Assembly: GCA_039583345.1 (NCBI GenBank)
Contig: JAZDSJ010000003.1
Coordinates: 62,001 to 126,000, forward strand
DNA from: Tectiglobus diatomicola
Lineage (GTDB): Bacteria; Pseudomonadota; Alphaproteobacteria; Rhizobiales; Hyphomicrobiaceae
Reading direction: 5' to 3'
DNA length: 64,000 bases
In this document: one piece after another, positions 49,382 through 58,707 of the stretch
Layout of the letters: each line of letters starts with the position of its first letter
How positions within the stretch are numbered: position 1 is the first letter of the stretch
Made by a program: the position numbers and the translations under genes
Notes under the pieces: generated by a model
The model's input: only the letters and a program-made list of their open reading frames with translations
Database searches by the model: none
What the model was told of the DNA's origin: nothing

Positions 49382-50991
49382 TTTCAACCTTATTAAATAT
49401 ATGGCGTCTTGTCCGTGCGAGCTTAGTTCTTGCTCATCATGGCATCCGCTTTATTCCTAAAGGAGTTAAGGTACCATTAATTTTGCATATTGCACACGTC
49501 CTAACATGGCCATTACAGGTATTGTTTATATCATTCCGGGTTAGTCACTCACGTGAAACTAAAGTTTCAAGAGCTCTCTCTAAACTCGGACCAAGCTACG
49601 TCAAACTTGGCCAGTTTATAGCTACCCGTGCTGATCTAATTGACCATGAACTTGCAAATGATTTGCGTAATCTTCAAGACCGCCAGCCTCCATTTTCAAT
49701 GCGAGAAGCAATAAGCGCTGTAGAGGATTCACTAGGTGGTAAACTCAAAGATCATTTTCTATACTTCGGCCCACCAATTGCTGCTGCATCAATAGCGCAA
49801 GTTCATAAAGCTGTAGTAGTGCAAGATGGAATAGAGCGAAATGTTGCCGTTAAAATACTGCGTCCTGGAATTGAACATCATATTCAGCGTGATATCGATA
49901 GCTATTTTTTTGCAGCTCATATGATTGAAAGGTTCTATCCACTTTCTCGCCGTCTAAAACCGGTCGCTATCGTAAACAACTTAAAAAAAACTACGGAATT
50001 CGAAATGGACCTGCGTCTTGAAGGCGCTGCCATTTCAGAAATGACTGATAACATTAACTCCAATCCGTCTTTTGATACCAAAAGTTTTCGTGTTCCCAAA
50101 GTGGATTGGAAGCGCACATCCAAACGGATTTTGACGCTTGAGTGGATTGAAGGCACGCCTATTTCACAGATAGAAAAGTTACGTGAGGATGGACATGATC
50201 TCAGAGCACTTGGGCATGCAGTATTAAGTTCGTTCCTTCACCATGTTATGCATGATGGTTTTTTCCATGCCGATATGCACCAAGGTAATCTTCTTGTCGA
50301 ACCGAATGGTACTATTGTGGCGGTAGATTTCGGTATAATTGGTCATTTAAGCAAAATTGAACGACGCTTTTTAGCAGAGATTCTTCACGGCTTAATTACA
50401 CGCGATTATGCTCTTGCTGCACAAGTGCATTTTGATGCAGGCTACGTTCCAGCTAATCACCCAGTTGCTTTATTCGCTCAAGCAATGCGTGCTATAGGTG
50501 AGCCAATCCATGGCCGTACAGCTAATGAGATATCTATGGCGAAGCTTCTGGGTCAACTCTTTGCATACACGGATGTTTTCGATATGGAGACTCGACCGGA
50601 ATTAATTTTACTCCAAAAAAGTATGGTGATTGTAGAAGGTGTAGCCCGCTCTCTTGACCCAAAAATAAATATTTGGACTGCAGCTCAGCCGGTTGCAGAA
50701 AATTGGATGCAACAGAATTATGGCATTTACGGACGTATGCGTGAAACTAGTGAAAGTGCGGGAGAAATAGGAAAGATCATCTCTAAAGCTCCACGCATAC
50801 TTGAACATATTGATCGTTCTGTATATGCATTTACCAAAATGGCAAAGAATGGCATTTACCTCGATGATTATACTATAAATCGGATGGTAAAGGAGAGTTC
50901 AAAATATCAAAAAAATGAGCGATGGCCTCTTAGACTGATCTCAATTTCAATAACTATAGCTCTATGGCTTATACTTGCAGAACAAATATGA
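49378..50991 (+). CDS. ubiB: Ubiquinone biosynthesis ATPase/kinase-like protein UbiB
   Basis: ABC1/ADCK family protein required for ubiquinone synthesis, 537 residues. The KxGQ motif KLGQ is at 76-79, the Ala-rich loop is in PPIAAASIAQVH, the metal site in VDFGIIG, and a C-terminal membrane segment spans about 518-535. The ATG overlaps the ubiE TGA (ATGA), so the two are translationally coupled. In relatives coaBC often follows; it does not here. Confidence 0.95.
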   Translation: MISTLLNIWRLVRASLVLAHHGIRFIPKGVKVPLILHIAHVLTWPLQVLFISFRVSHSRETKVSRALSKLGPSYVKLGQFIATRADLIDHELANDLRNLQDRQPPFSMREAISAVEDSLGGKLKDHFLYFGPPIAAASIAQVHKAVVVQDGIERNVAVKILRPGIEHHIQRDIDSYFFAAHMIERFYPLSRRLKPVAIVNNLKKTTEFEMDLRLEGAAISEMTDNINSNPSFDTKSFRVPKVDWKRTSKRILTLEWIEGTPISQIEKLREDGHDLRALGHAVLSSFLHHVMHDGFFHADMHQGNLLVEPNGTIVAVDFGIIGHLSKIERRFLAEILHGLITRDYALAAQVHFDAGYVPANHPVALFAQAMRAIGEPIHGRTANEISMAKLLGQLFAYTDVFDMETRPELILLQKSMVIVEGVARSLDPKINIWTAAQPVAENWMQQNYGIYGRMRETSESAGEIGKIISKAPRILEHIDRSVYAFTKMAKNGIYLDDYTINRMVKESSKYQKNERWPLRLISISITIALWLILAEQI

Positions 50992-51914
50992 ATGCTATTT
51001 AGTACTGCATAAAACTTTCAAGGTCCATCTCGATGTCTTGCAGTAACTTTAGAGTTTTGTTTATTTTTAAACGATTTTATTTAGTTCCTATGCATTGCGA
51101 TCCAGGCTATCCCTTAAGATGCTTATAACTGAAAAACCAAAGCAAAAATCACAGCTAGCAATTTACGTTGTGTGTCAAGCTGATTATTTAATGGAGCATA
51201 ATTATATAATGTAATTAAATAATTTCATATTGCTTGCAAAGCAATTATCACTTTAAGTGTTCATAATGAAATCTTTCAGCACGTTCGATTGAACCAATTA
51301 TTGCTTAAGTGTGGGTTTGAATAAAATTGTTGGATGAAAGTACTCCATTAATGTGTGGGCCATACATTCAAAGTAACTCTAAGAATTGCGCCATCAGTTT
51401 CGATCCTAAAGTAAACTACACCTCAATTATAACAGCGCTGTGTGATCAACACCACACCTATAGATTCGGGCATTATAGTATAAACATTTTTAAGTCTAGA
51501 AAAAATTCTAAAGATACTTGTACCTTTTTAAGGTCTCTATGTTATCAAAGACTGCTTATATCACACTAGGTTTATTTTGTTACTTTAGAACATACCTGGG
51601 TGAGCGAAAAATGCGATTCTTGAGGGCTTTCAATTATAAATCTAGTTAACGAATGATTTTCTTAGCTCCGACAAGGAATCTATTACAGTAGCTAAGCTAG
51701 AATTTCAGATGTTATTAGTAATAATATAATTATTAAAATTCAATATAATATTAATAGTTTTTACAAACTATATGATAGTACTGATCCTTGATTTTAGTTT
51801 ATTACATACAGTTATTTTTAAGTAACGTTACCTATGTTTCATTATAAACATTCAATATTTTAAATTCTAAAAACACCTAAAGAAAACTGAAATCTGTTCG
51901 TAATCACGTAATCT
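50992..51914. other. Convergent intergenic stretch, no gene seen
   Basis: About 920 bp between ubiB and lysA. An 80-codon frame at 51327 starts with TTG, has no ribosome site and shows no recognisable motif. No coaBC-like sequence is visible. Confidence 0.5.
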
Positions 51915-53183
51915 CTAAGAAAGCCAACTGGGAAGACAATCTAGATCTATTAAGTCTTTGTAAGTCGGGCGCGGTCTAATCACAGCGAATCTATCATCTT
52001 TAACAAGCACTTCAGGTATTAAAAGACGAGAGTTATAAGTTGAAGACATCACAGCCCCATAGGCACCGGCTGCAAGAACTGCAATTAAATTTCCAGCTTG
52101 AAATGGTGGTAAATATCGATTTTGGGCCAAATAATCGCCTGTTTCACAAATTGGTCCAACCACATCCTGCAAGATATGAGTACTATCGTGTAATGCTTCC
52201 GAAACAGGCCATATCTCATGCTCAGCATCATATAAAGTTGGTCGAATGAGATCATTCATTGCAGCATCTACAATAGTGAAATGCTTTTCTTCAGTTTTCT
52301 TGGAACAGATAACACGCGAGATTAACGTACCAGCACTAGCTGAGATCATTCGGCCCGGTTCAAGTACAACTTTCAATCCCAAACTACCCACTGACTGTTT
52401 AACAACTTCTGCGTAGTCCTCCAGTTTCGGTGGTTGGTCACAAATATCGGCGTATTGAACTCCAAGTCCACCTCCTAGGTCTAGATGCTGAATTTTATGA
52501 CCTGCATGACGCAGTTCCATCGCTAGTTCGCACATCAAATTAAATGCCTCACGAAATGGTTTGAGATTTGTAATTTGACTTCCGATGTGCATATGTATTC
52601 CGGTCACTTGAATTCTTGGAAGCCGAGCAGCTTTGTTATATAAAGCTGATGCTAGAGAAAACGGAACTCCAAATTTATTCTCGGATTTTCCAGTTGAGAT
52701 TTTAGAATGTGTTCCGGCATCGATATCAGGGTTAACACGAATAGCTATCCGTGCTGTCCTGTTGTACTCAACTCCTACACTGCTTAAGACTTCAAGTTCT
52801 TCAGCACTCTCTACATTAAATCCAAGAATATTTTCACAAAGTGCATAAGCCATTTCATCGCGCTTTTTACCTACACCAGCAAATATGATCTTATCGGCTG
52901 GCACACCTACGGCACGGGCACGTCTCAACTCACCTTCTGAAACGACATCCATTCCGGCCCCAAGTTGAGCCATAGTAGCTATTACTGCCTGGTTGGAATT
53001 TGCTTTCACAGCATAACAGATTAGGTGATTTTGATCGGAAAATGCACGCATTAACGCATTATAGTGATGCCTAAGCGTTGCAGTGGAATAGCAATAAAAG
53101 GGTGTACCTATGCACTTTGCTATCTCTGTTATTGCGACGTTCTCAGCATGGAGGATACGATTACGATAATCAAAATGGTGCAT
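51915..53183 (-). CDS. lysA: Diaminopimelate decarboxylase
   Basis: Last step of lysine synthesis, a PLP-dependent decarboxylase of 422 residues. The PLP Lys is K60 in CYAVKANSNQ. HIGSQITNL and DLGGGLGVQY are typical phosphate-binding and barrel segments, and CETGDYLAQNR the C-terminal active-site region. It is third in the transcription order argH-lptM-lysA, a conserved alphaproteobacterial cluster. Confidence 0.97.
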   Translation of the reverse strand: MHHFDYRNRILHAENVAITEIAKCIGTPFYCYSTATLRHHYNALMRAFSDQNHLICYAVKANSNQAVIATMAQLGAGMDVVSEGELRRARAVGVPADKIIFAGVGKKRDEMAYALCENILGFNVESAEELEVLSSVGVEYNRTARIAIRVNPDIDAGTHSKISTGKSENKFGVPFSLASALYNKAARLPRIQVTGIHMHIGSQITNLKPFREAFNLMCELAMELRHAGHKIQHLDLGGGLGVQYADICDQPPKLEDYAEVVKQSVGSLGLKVVLEPGRMISASAGTLISRVICSKKTEEKHFTIVDAAMNDLIRPTLYDAEHEIWPVSEALHDSTHILQDVVGPICETGDYLAQNRYLPPFQAGNLIAVLAAGAYGAVMSSTYNSRLLIPEVLVKDDRFAVIRPRPTYKDLIDLDCLPSWLS

Positions 53184-53301
53184 TAGAAATTACATTATCA
53201 TGAAAAATTAAGATAAAATTTAGGTAAAAGGACACTTAGACTAAGCTAAAACCTATTCCGCTTTATTGTATCATTACTAAATAGGCTGATTTTTAGAATC
53301 T

Positions 53302-53508
53302 CTAGTAAATCAGACTATCTAAAATAAAATCCTTATGTGGTTTTGAAACAGAACCTTTAAGCTTGCCATGACCTGACAGAGGATCTGAATTATCAATTAT
53401 CTGTGAGTTCTTAGGATATTCCAGGCCACCCCTTACACCGCAACCAGCCAGAAGAGTGCTTAACACAAAGCAAATGAGGGTCTTTCGTAATTTCACAGAT
53501 CTTTCCAT
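53302..53508 (-). CDS. lptM: Small lipoprotein, LptM-like
   Basis: A 68-residue protein with a short signal peptide and lipobox LLAGC (lipidated C23), then GVRGGLEYP. LptM-type lipoproteins, which assist LPS-transport assembly in enterobacteria, sit between argH and lysA in many proteobacteria, exactly as here. Function in this organism is inferred from position and form. Confidence 0.85.
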   Translation of the reverse strand: MERSVKLRKTLICFVLSTLLAGCGVRGGLEYPKNSQIIDNSDPLSGHGKLKGSVSKPHKDFILDSLIY

Positions 53509-53609
53509 AGCCTCTGATTATACCTATGTCTAGTATTATCGTATACTGCCTACTCAGGGAAATAATCAGGTGTTGATAAGAGACTGTCAACTGACACTAA
53601 GACACATCC

Positions 53610-55019
53610 TTAGAATTTTTCACGTTCACTTTCTAATTTTTTAATCCAGGAAGTAGCCATTTTAAGCACATTCTGTGGTGCAGTTCCACCATAGCTTGTC
53701 CTGCTGTTAACTGACTTTTCAACACTAAGTACTGAAAACACGTTCTCTGATATGCCTGGCTCAATGTTTTGCAATTCTTTAAGGTTTAAGTCTGATATAC
53801 TACAAGTACGGCTTTCAGCAAGTGCTACTATACGGCCTGTGATTTTATGGGCTTTACGAAAAGGTAGTTTTAATTCTTTTACAAGCCAGTCAGCAAGATC
53901 TGTAGCCGTTGAAAAACCACAACCCGCAGCACTAACCATGTTTTTAGGTATCGGCTCTATATTTTCTACCATTCCCGTCATTGCGCTAATTGACAGCGCA
54001 AAGTTGTCAAGAGCATCAAAGGTAACTTCTTTATCTTCTTGCATATCTTTTGAATATGCAAGCGGTAGTGCTTTCATAACTAATATGAGACTTTGAAAGG
54101 CACCAGCAATGCGGCCGACCTTAGCGCGTACAAGCTCAGCAGCATCTAAATTACGTTTTTGCGGCATTATAGATGAGCCCGTTGTCCAAGCATCTGATAG
54201 ATTTATAAAGCTGAATTGTGGTGTTGTCCAAATCACCATTTCTTCTGCAAAACGGGACAAATGAGTAGAACAAATCGTTGCTGCAGCTAGTGTTTCGAGC
54301 ACAAAATCTCTATCGGAGACACTATCAATAGAATTTGCAGTCGGTCGAGAGAAACTCAAAGCTAATGATGTTGCATCACGATTAATTGGGAATGATGTAC
54401 CAGCCAACGCGGCAGCGCCAAGTGGACACTCGTTCAGTCGCTCTCTTGCATTTAAAAAACGTCCACGATCGCGAGCTAACATTTCAACATAAGCCATCAA
54501 GTGATGACCGAAGGTAACAGGTTGGGCCGGTTGAAGATGTGTAAACCCAGGCATTATTACATCAAAGTATGTCTCGGCCTTGCGTGCGAAAGAAACCTGC
54601 AACTTAGCGAGCATTCGATCGAACTGGTCAATCACATCACGAATGTAAAGACGAAAATCAGTAGCAACTTGGTCATTCCTAGAGCGGGCAGTATGCAAAC
54701 GACCTGCAACCGCCCCAACGAGCTCTTGCAATCTTTTTTCAATATTCATGTGTACATCTTCCAGGTCAAGTTGCCATATAAATGTCCCGTCATGTACCTC
54801 TCCAAGCACTTTCTGTAAGCCTTGAAAAATTATCTTGTAGTCTGATTTTGAGATTATTCCACTATCAGCTAACATGGCTGCATGGGCCTTTGATCCACGG
54901 ATGTCTTGTTCTGCTAAACGTTGATCATAATTCACAGAAGCATTTATCCGTTTCATCAGCTCCGAAGGTGACTTCGAAAATCTGCCCCCCCACATAACAT
55001 TCGAATTTTCATCATTCAT
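53610..55019 (-). CDS. argH: Argininosuccinate lyase
   Basis: Last step of arginine synthesis, 469 residues. It has the fumarase/aspartase superfamily signature GSSIMPQKRN (about 278-287), the N-terminal MWGGRFSKSP and the active-site segment HTARSRNDQVATDFRL. First gene of argH-lptM-lysA; divergent from tlpA. Confidence 0.97.
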   Translation of the reverse strand: MNDENSNVMWGGRFSKSPSELMKRINASVNYDQRLAEQDIRGSKAHAAMLADSGIISKSDYKIIFQGLQKVLGEVHDGTFIWQLDLEDVHMNIEKRLQELVGAVAGRLHTARSRNDQVATDFRLYIRDVIDQFDRMLAKLQVSFARKAETYFDVIMPGFTHLQPAQPVTFGHHLMAYVEMLARDRGRFLNARERLNECPLGAAALAGTSFPINRDATSLALSFSRPTANSIDSVSDRDFVLETLAAATICSTHLSRFAEEMVIWTTPQFSFINLSDAWTTGSSIMPQKRNLDAAELVRAKVGRIAGAFQSLILVMKALPLAYSKDMQEDKEVTFDALDNFALSISAMTGMVENIEPIPKNMVSAAGCGFSTATDLADWLVKELKLPFRKAHKITGRIVALAESRTCSISDLNLKELQNIEPGISENVFSVLSVEKSVNSRTSYGGTAPQNVLKMATSWIKKLESEREKF

Positions 55020-55149
55020 TTCTAGATTATCCTAAACTAGTAGATTATTTTAAGATATGATGACTGCACCAGATTAACCAATCCTTCGTTTCGTATACTT
55101 TACTATTCAAAACACTAATTATGTAAATCATGTGTAATTGGCATAATAA

Positions 55150-55824
55150 ATGGGTATCATTCACATGTTTAAGAAACTATCGACTTTGTCGAAATCTTAT
55201 GCAAAGACTACGATTGCAGTATTTTTAGTCGGATTTATCATACTTTATATACTTTTTGTTATTGAAGAGGCTGTGTCTGAGGCGACCAGAGTTCAGCAAA
55301 TTCCTCTTCTAGATAACTTAGACAGATCACTCGCACAAGCAGGTAGTTACAGCAAACTTAATATTGGTAAAATGTCTGCTTTCGAATTTCAAAAAGAGCC
55401 TAGAATGTTACCTGATATAAGATTTAGGAACTCAGCTGGAAAATTAATCTCACTTAGGGGTTTTTCTAACAAGGTTATTTTGTTAAACATATGGGCCACA
55501 TGGTGTGCCCCTTGTCTCAGGGAGATGCCACATCTGAACGAATTACAATCCAGGCTTGGCAGTGACACTTTTGAGGTAGTTGCAGTAAGTCTTGATGCTG
55601 GCTCCCCTGAGAAACCAAAGAAGCTTTTGCGCAAAATAAGTGTAGATGCACTTCACTTTTATCATGACCCCACAGCACAACTCAGCTTTACACTAAAAGC
55701 TTTAGGCATGCCAACAACCTTACTAATTGACAATAACGGTCGAGAGATCGGTCGTCTTGTCGGTGCAGCTGACTGGAGCAGTACTGATGCCAGCCGTTTG
55801 ATCAATGCATATTTACCAAATTAG
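55150..55824 (+). CDS. tlpA: TlpA family thiol-disulfide oxidoreductase
   Basis: Membrane-anchored periplasmic thioredoxin-like protein of 224 residues. One membrane segment lies at about 20-38, and a thioredoxin domain carries WATWCAPC (C119, C122). A second conserved region is GMPTTLLID with the cis-Pro. It probably reduces cytochrome c or copper-site thiols; the target is not shown by the sequence. It is divergent from argH, as in relatives. ATG 55165 is an alternative start. Confidence 0.93.
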   Translation: MGIIHMFKKLSTLSKSYAKTTIAVFLVGFIILYILFVIEEAVSEATRVQQIPLLDNLDRSLAQAGSYSKLNIGKMSAFEFQKEPRMLPDIRFRNSAGKLISLRGFSNKVILLNIWATWCAPCLREMPHLNELQSRLGSDTFEVVAVSLDAGSPEKPKKLLRKISVDALHFYHDPTAQLSFTLKALGMPTTLLIDNNGREIGRLVGAADWSSTDASRLINAYLPN

Positions 55825-55865
55825 ACATTTGCTTGATATAGTAATGTTGTTTCCTAACTCTCAAA

Positions 55866-55912
55866 CGAGGTGTTGCTACGTACCTCTATCAGATAAAAAT
55901 CACATATAGAGG
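55866..55912 (+). promoter_or_regulatory. Possible alternative hairpins in the dapD leader
   Basis: GAGGT (55867-55871) can pair with ACCTC (55882-55886). The same CCTCTAT (55883-55889) can instead pair with ATAGAGG (55906-55912). The two pairings exclude each other, as in attenuators, 40-80 bp before dapD. Stems this short can arise by chance in A+T-rich DNA. Confidence 0.2.
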
Positions 55913-55950
55913 AAACACATGATTGCAACACACCAATAAAGGCATCCAAA

Positions 55951-56781
55951 ATGAATAAGAATGACTCTAAAACTACTATTGAAGCTGCTTGGAAAGTGCG
56001 TGATACTCTTACTCCACTAACTACAGGTAAAGTACGAGATTCAATCTATAATGCGCTGCAACTCCTTGATTCTGGATCTGTACGCGTAGCAGAAAAAAAA
56101 GATGGTATTTGGATTATTAATCAATGGCTTAAAAAAGCAATACTACTGTCATTCCGTCTCTCTGATATGAAGATAATGTCCCGCAGTGAGGGTGCAGAAA
56201 GTCAGAGCTGGGATAAAGTTCCTCTTAAATTTAATAACTGGTCTGAGGAGCAATTTAAGCGGGCAGGCTTCAGAGCGGTCCCTGGAGCAATAGTTCGCCA
56301 TTCGGCCTACATTGCGTCAGGTGTTATTTTGATGCCATCATTTGTCAACCTTGGCGCTTACGTCGACAAAGGCACAATGGTTGACACATGGGCCACCGTT
56401 GGTAGCTGCGCTCAAATTGGCAAGAATTGCCATATCTCAGGTGGAGCTGGAATTGGTGGTGTTCTTGAACCCTTACAAGCAAATCCAGTTTGCATTGAAG
56501 ATAATTGCTTCATAGGTGCTCGCTCAGAGGTAGCTGAAGGCGTTATAGTTGGTGAAGGTAGCGTGTTGTCAATGGGCGTATACCTTGGTGCATCAACAAA
56601 AATCATAGATCGTTCTAACGGCAAGGTACATATAGGAAAGGTTCCTCCTTATTCTGTAGTTGTACCAGGTTCGTTGTCCGTAAAGGCAGGAGAGCCGGCA
56701 CTTTATTGCGCAATTATTGTCAAAACAGTAGATGCAAAAACTCGTTTAAAGACTAGCATCAACGATCTACTTCGAGATTAG
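55951..56781 (+). CDS. dapD: Tetrahydrodipicolinate N-succinyltransferase
   Basis: Succinylase-branch enzyme of diaminopimelate and lysine synthesis, 276 residues. An N-terminal helical region is followed by a left-handed beta-helix of hexapeptide repeats (IASGVILMPSFVNLGAYV, GKNCHISGGAGIGGVLEP). Works in the same pathway as lysA, located about 3 kb away on the other strand. Confidence 0.97.
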   Translation: MNKNDSKTTIEAAWKVRDTLTPLTTGKVRDSIYNALQLLDSGSVRVAEKKDGIWIINQWLKKAILLSFRLSDMKIMSRSEGAESQSWDKVPLKFNNWSEEQFKRAGFRAVPGAIVRHSAYIASGVILMPSFVNLGAYVDKGTMVDTWATVGSCAQIGKNCHISGGAGIGGVLEPLQANPVCIEDNCFIGARSEVAEGVIVGEGSVLSMGVYLGASTKIIDRSNGKVHIGKVPPYSVVVPGSLSVKAGEPALYCAIIVKTVDAKTRLKTSINDLLRD

Positions 56782-57434
56782 TTGTGTAGCCTCTCTCAAG
56801 CTCAAATAGTAAACTTCTGTTTAGGTGCAGCAATATATGCTTAATTGTCAAATTCTCGAATTATTGGCACGTAGGTAAGGGAAGTCCTTTAATGCTAAAA
56901 ATATGAAATATTAGATTACTCTGACAAATTCAACATTTTTTACTTCTCATTACAAATTTAGAAATCAGATCTACAAACCTCGAAAATACATCGCATTATA
57001 ATTTCTATTATTGTAAATGTGGTCACAAAATATGACGTTTATATAACCTGCGAAATTATTATCGAGAGAAGCTAAAGTGCAATTCTATATTTATTACACT
57101 AAAACCCTCTTAGTAAAAATAAACATTAAGGACTTATTATCGTGAATTGTCTGATTAATGATTAGTACATATTCAACAATTTTCATGAGCACGACATATC
57201 CTTAAATCCTCTTGAAGTAGATCCAACACTTCATAGTTTCAAGCGGGATCTTCCAAGCTAAAAAATAAGAATTATTAGTATTTAATTTTAAATATATTTA
57301 TTTACGGTCCAGCCAAACTCTTTAATCTTTGACCCATTCGCAGAGTAAGCCATATCGGAAAAAGTCATATTTCACATATTTTTAGATTATACTCGATAGC
57401 CATTACGTTTTACATAATAGAAAGGAACATTCTT
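56782..57434. other. Intergenic stretch, no gene seen
   Basis: About 650 bp, A+T rich. A short open stretch near 57185-57260 shows no family I know. The TAXI promoter must be at the right end, with AAAGGA before ATG 57435. Confidence 0.5.
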
Positions 57435-58400
57435 ATGAAATCGTTACAATTAACCAGTATACTAATTGTCACTTTCGTAACATTAAGCACTACCCACATA
57501 AACGCACAACAACAATTTATTTCAATTGGAACAGGCGGAGTAACGGGTGTATACTATCGAACTGGAGGAGCGATCTGCCGTTTGGTTAACAAAGACCGAA
57601 AAAAACACGGTATACGCTGTACAGCAGAATCAACGGGCGGCTCTATTTACAACATTAACACGATACGCCAAGGTGAATTGGAATTCGGCATCGCGCAGTC
57701 TGACTGGCAGCATCATGCTTTCAATGGAACTTCTAAATTTTATAATAAAGGTGCTTTCAAGAAGCTTCGTACGATCTTTTCAATACATCCAGAACCCATA
57801 ACTATACTTGCACGTGTTGATAGCGGTATTAAAAGCATTAATGATTTTAAAGGCAAACGGATCAATATAGGAAATCCAGGCTCTGGCCAATTAGCTACCT
57901 GGGAGGCAATCGAAAAAGCTTTAAAGTGGAAAAGAAGTGATCTTAGGATCGCAACTCAATTGAAATCCTCCGAAACAGCTCAGGCACTTTGTGATAATAA
58001 AATTGACGCTTATTTCTGGCTTGTTGGTCATCCTTCAGCATCAACTCAGGAGACAATAGCTAGTTGTAATGCACGTTTAATCGGAGCCTTAACACCTAAG
58101 CTTGAAAATCTAATCGAGACAAACCCATTTTATAGAAAAGCTATAATACCAGCAAATATGTATAATAATAATTATGATATCAAAACATTCGGTGTTGGTG
58201 CTACTTTAATAACATCTTCTGACGTTTCGAGTGAAATTGTTAAGGTTATTGTGAAAGCCGTTTTTGAGAATTTTGACCAATTCAAAAAAATGCACCCAGC
58301 TTTCAAGGATTTAAAAGAAAAAGTAATGGTGAGAGACAGTCTGTCCGCTCCCCTACACCCGGCAGCACTGGAATATTACCAATCAAGAGGTTGGTTTTAG
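57435..58400 (+). CDS. TAXI family TRAP transporter solute-binding protein
   Basis: Periplasmic binding protein of 321 residues with a signal peptide (about 1-24, ending near NAQQ). The TAXI-family start is FISIGTGGVTGVYYRTGG, and AESTGGSIYNINTIRQGELEFGIAQSD is the conserved ligand-cleft region. TAXI-TRAP systems import organic acids or amino acids such as glutamate using ion gradients; the ligand here is unknown. The permease gene follows after 307 bp. Confidence 0.95.
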   Translation: MKSLQLTSILIVTFVTLSTTHINAQQQFISIGTGGVTGVYYRTGGAICRLVNKDRKKHGIRCTAESTGGSIYNINTIRQGELEFGIAQSDWQHHAFNGTSKFYNKGAFKKLRTIFSIHPEPITILARVDSGIKSINDFKGKRINIGNPGSGQLATWEAIEKALKWKRSDLRIATQLKSSETAQALCDNKIDAYFWLVGHPSASTQETIASCNARLIGALTPKLENLIETNPFYRKAIIPANMYNNNYDIKTFGVGATLITSSDVSSEIVKVIVKAVFENFDQFKKMHPAFKDLKEKVMVRDSLSAPLHPAALEYYQSRGWF

Positions 58401-58707
58401 ATATATGTGTAAAATATTAGGTTGGCACAACAGAGATGCCAGCCTTTAACGTAATTTTTTACAGAACTTTAAAAATTTAAAAATTCTCCTATTAGTCAAT
58501 CCCTACATACAAAATTCTAGAATCTTCTGGCATTGACAATACACAAGAAGTTAGACCATCCTTCCTAAATTAAGTGGCTAGCATACTAACCGTCGGTTAT
58601 AACCTAATCATCTACAAAAGAGAATTTTTCTGTTAAGCTCCTATGCAGGCCGCAAATAAAAGATACAATGAAACGATTGACTGGCGCCATTAAGGACTAA
58701 TTCTAAT
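58401..58707. other. Gap between TRAP binding protein and permease
   Basis: 307 bp carrying the hairpin at 58420-58460 and no gene. It may hold a separate permease promoter. Confidence 0.5.
58420..58460 (+). terminator. Terminator or attenuator after the TAXI binding protein
   Basis: An inverted repeat GGTTGGCA / TGCCAGCC (one G-U pair, 9-nt loop) lies 20 bp after the stop codon and is followed by TTTAACGTAATTTTTT. This form fits an intrinsic terminator that would let the binding protein be made in excess over the permease. Confidence 0.65.

Noticed and set aside
51327..51569. 80-codon frame between ubiB and lysA
   Set aside because: TTG start, no ribosome site, no recognisable motif; lies in decayed A+T-rich DNA.
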